A stretch of DNA of 22,640 bases from an uncultured Catenibacterium sp. (GTDB lineage: Bacteria > Bacillota_I > Bacilli_A > Erysipelotrichales > Coprobacillaceae). Below are positions 21,570 to 22,640 of this stretch, one piece after another. The notes beneath the pieces were generated by a model, which did not search any database, was not told where the DNA came from, and saw only the letters and a program-made list of their open reading frames with translations. The stretch lies in assembly GCF_900540665.1 (NCBI RefSeq), contig NZ_UQGV01000031.1, positions 1 to 22,640 of the forward strand. The letters are read 5' to 3'. The position numbers and the translations under genes are program-made. Each line of letters starts with the position of its first letter. Position 1 is the stretch's first letter.

Positions 21570-21593
21570 AGGCACCTGATTGGTGCCTTTTTT
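21570..21593 (+). terminator. Intrinsic terminator after trxA
   Basis: A 7-bp stem AGGCACC/GGTGCCT with a 5-base loop is followed by six T residues, starting one base after the stop codon. Confidence 0.9.
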
Positions 21594-21721
21594 ATATGCG
21601 TGATTTTTCTTTTTGTGATAATAAATTAAGTGCAAAAAAATATTAGAATTAGTCAATTTGTGGAAAAGACAAATAACTAAAATAGATTCATGAAATGCAC
21701 AAAGATTTATACTAATGAATA

Positions 21722-21750
21722 TTGACATGTATACACAAAGAGTGTAAGAT
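21722..21750 (+). promoter_or_regulatory. Sigma-A promoter of the oppA-like gene
   Basis: Consensus TTGACA (21722-21727) and TAAGAT (21745-21750) are separated by 17 bases. The leader would be about 50 bases. The rest of the gap from 21594 is A/T-rich with nothing else I can identify. Confidence 0.75.
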
Positions 21751-21757
21751 GTTTCTC

Positions 21758-21778
21758 ATGATAGTTGGATGCTATCAT
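21758..21778. repeat. Inverted repeat at the transcript start of the oppA-like gene
   Basis: ATGATAG and CTATCAT (7 bp perfect) are separated by 7 bases, starting at the predicted transcription start. It could be an operator or a 5' leader hairpin. A TGTATACA palindrome also lies in the promoter spacer at 21728-21735. Confidence 0.45.
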
Positions 21779-21808
21779 ACATTTATATCCATTATGGAGG
21801 GGAAAATT

Positions 21809-22640
21809 ATGAAAACAGTAAAGGTTTTAGTTGCTGCAAGTATGGCAGCGGCATTACTTGCTGGATGTGGAAGCAAAACTGATACAGATACTTTCAGATT
21901 TGCAAGTGAATTAGATATCCAGGGTATGGATTCTGCAGTAGTTGATGATGGTATGTCATACAACGCAATCCACGCAATCACAGACGGCTTAACAGCATTA
22001 AATGACAAAGGCAAGACTGTTCCAGCATTAGCTAAGAACTGGGATGTAAGTGCTGATGGTAAGACTTACACTTTCCACTTAAAAGATGCTAAGTGGTCAA
22101 ATGGTGATGAAGTCACTGCCAACGATTTCGTTTATTCTTGGAAGAAGATTATTAAGAATGCAGGTACATATGCTTACATGTTAGGTGATGATGGTGCATC
22201 AGTTAAGAATGCGAGTCAGTTGATTGACCTAGGTCCAAAGGCAACTGATGAACAGATGAACACTTTAGGTGTTAAAGCAGCTGATGATAAGACTTTAGTT
22301 GTTGAATTAAACAACAAGGTTCCATATTTCACAGACTTAATGGCTTTCCCATGCTACTATCCACAGAACGAAAAGTTCGTTGAAAAATGTGGTAAGAACT
22401 ATGGTACTAAACCAGAATATACATTATCTAATGGTGCTTATAAGATGACTAAGTGGATCAAAGGTAACAAAGCAACATTCACTAAGAACGATAAGTACTA
22501 TGATGCAAAAGCAGTTAAGACTAAGAACCTTGAAATGTTCCTAGTACAGGATCCTAAGACTGCTGCACAGAACTTTGACAATGGCAAAGTTGACTATGCA
22601 ACAATCAACTCTACATTAGTAGATAAGTATAAAGGTAAAG
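21809..22640 (+). CDS. Oligopeptide ABC transporter substrate-binding lipoprotein (OppA-like), partial
   Basis: The first 277 codons of a solute-binding protein of family 5 (OppA/DppA); it continues beyond the window. The lipoprotein signal is short: basic start MKTVK, a hydrophobic run, and the lipobox LLAGC with C20 as the lipid-carrying residue. Family features follow: FRFASELDIQGMDSA, the DGLTALNDKGKTVPALAKNW block typical of peptide binders, and WSNGDEVTANDFVYSWKK. It should be anchored outside the membrane and deliver peptides to an Opp permease, expected downstream. GGAGGGG lies 8 bases before the ATG. It has its own promoter and leader inverted repeat. Confidence 0.92.
   Translation, partial: MKTVKVLVAASMAAALLAGCGSKTDTDTFRFASELDIQGMDSAVVDDGMSYNAIHAITDGLTALNDKGKTVPALAKNWDVSADGKTYTFHLKDAKWSNGDEVTANDFVYSWKKIIKNAGTYAYMLGDDGASVKNASQLIDLGPKATDEQMNTLGVKAADDKTLVVELNNKVPYFTDLMAFPCYYPQNEKFVEKCGKNYGTKPEYTLSNGAYKMTKWIKGNKATFTKNDKYYDAKAVKTKNLEMFLVQDPKTAAQNFDNGKVDYATINSTLVDKYKGK

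Noticed and set aside
21775..22014. 79-codon minus-strand frame over the oppA-like gene start.
   Set aside because: It overlaps a clear lipoprotein signal sequence and promoter on the other strand, and has no start signals.
1..22640. CRISPR arrays, tRNA or rRNA genes, insertion sequences, prophage or defence systems.
   Set aside because: I looked on both strands for regular repeats, transposase or integrase motifs and tRNA-like ends and saw none; gene order and composition look like ordinary chromosome.

Overview
The window looks like chromosome from a low-GC, strictly anaerobic Firmicute. The gene set suggests an Erysipelotrichia-type gut bacterium, but no rRNA or other marker is present to prove it. 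The pointers are A/T-rich third positions, strong AGGAGG-type ribosome binding sites, RNase J, HrcA/CIRCE-type heat-shock control, PerR with rubrerythrin, a glycyl radical enzyme, and a FolD/FchA folate pair. Nearly all of it is coding. I see no rRNA, tRNA, insertion sequence, prophage or CRISPR array. The longest non-coding stretch is about 215 bases, at 21594-21808.

Region 1 (1-4528) is a catabolic cluster. A YbiW/PflD-type glycyl radical enzyme and a fructose-6-phosphate-aldolase-like transaldolase run leftward. A radical SAM activase and a DeoR-family regulator run rightward from the same intergenic region. This set matches the E. coli genes for 1,5-anhydrohexitol 6-phosphate breakdown ('anhydroglycolysis'), not central pyruvate formate-lyase.

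Region 2 (4529-7432) holds a Ser/Thr-type metallophosphatase and an unrecognised protein whose C-terminal half resembles a PTS EIIB domain lacking its active cysteine. It also holds a PerR-rubrerythrin oxidative-stress operon with a Per/Fur box at its promoter, and a tiny membrane protein.

Region 3 (7429-11524), all leftward, contains aroE-rdgB-trmL-lit with overlapping genes, then fchA-folD. Here folD has lost residues needed for cyclohydrolase activity, and the separate cyclohydrolase FchA is encoded beside it. Lit points to lipoprotein N-terminal remodelling.

Region 4 (11620-15662) has a ChbG-like deacetylase and a class I aminotransferase running rightward, convergent with a leftward groES-groEL operon. 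The groES promoter sits between two CIRCE-like operators.

Region 5 (15663-20300), all leftward, encodes a UPF0104/MprF-like membrane protein, a membrane-anchored metallophosphoesterase with an altered metal site, RNase J and a DegV fatty-acid-binding protein.

Region 6 (20417-22640), rightward, encodes a small MscS channel, thioredoxin, and the start of an OppA-like peptide-binding lipoprotein that runs off the window. Most transcription units end in clear intrinsic terminators, several of them shared between convergent genes.
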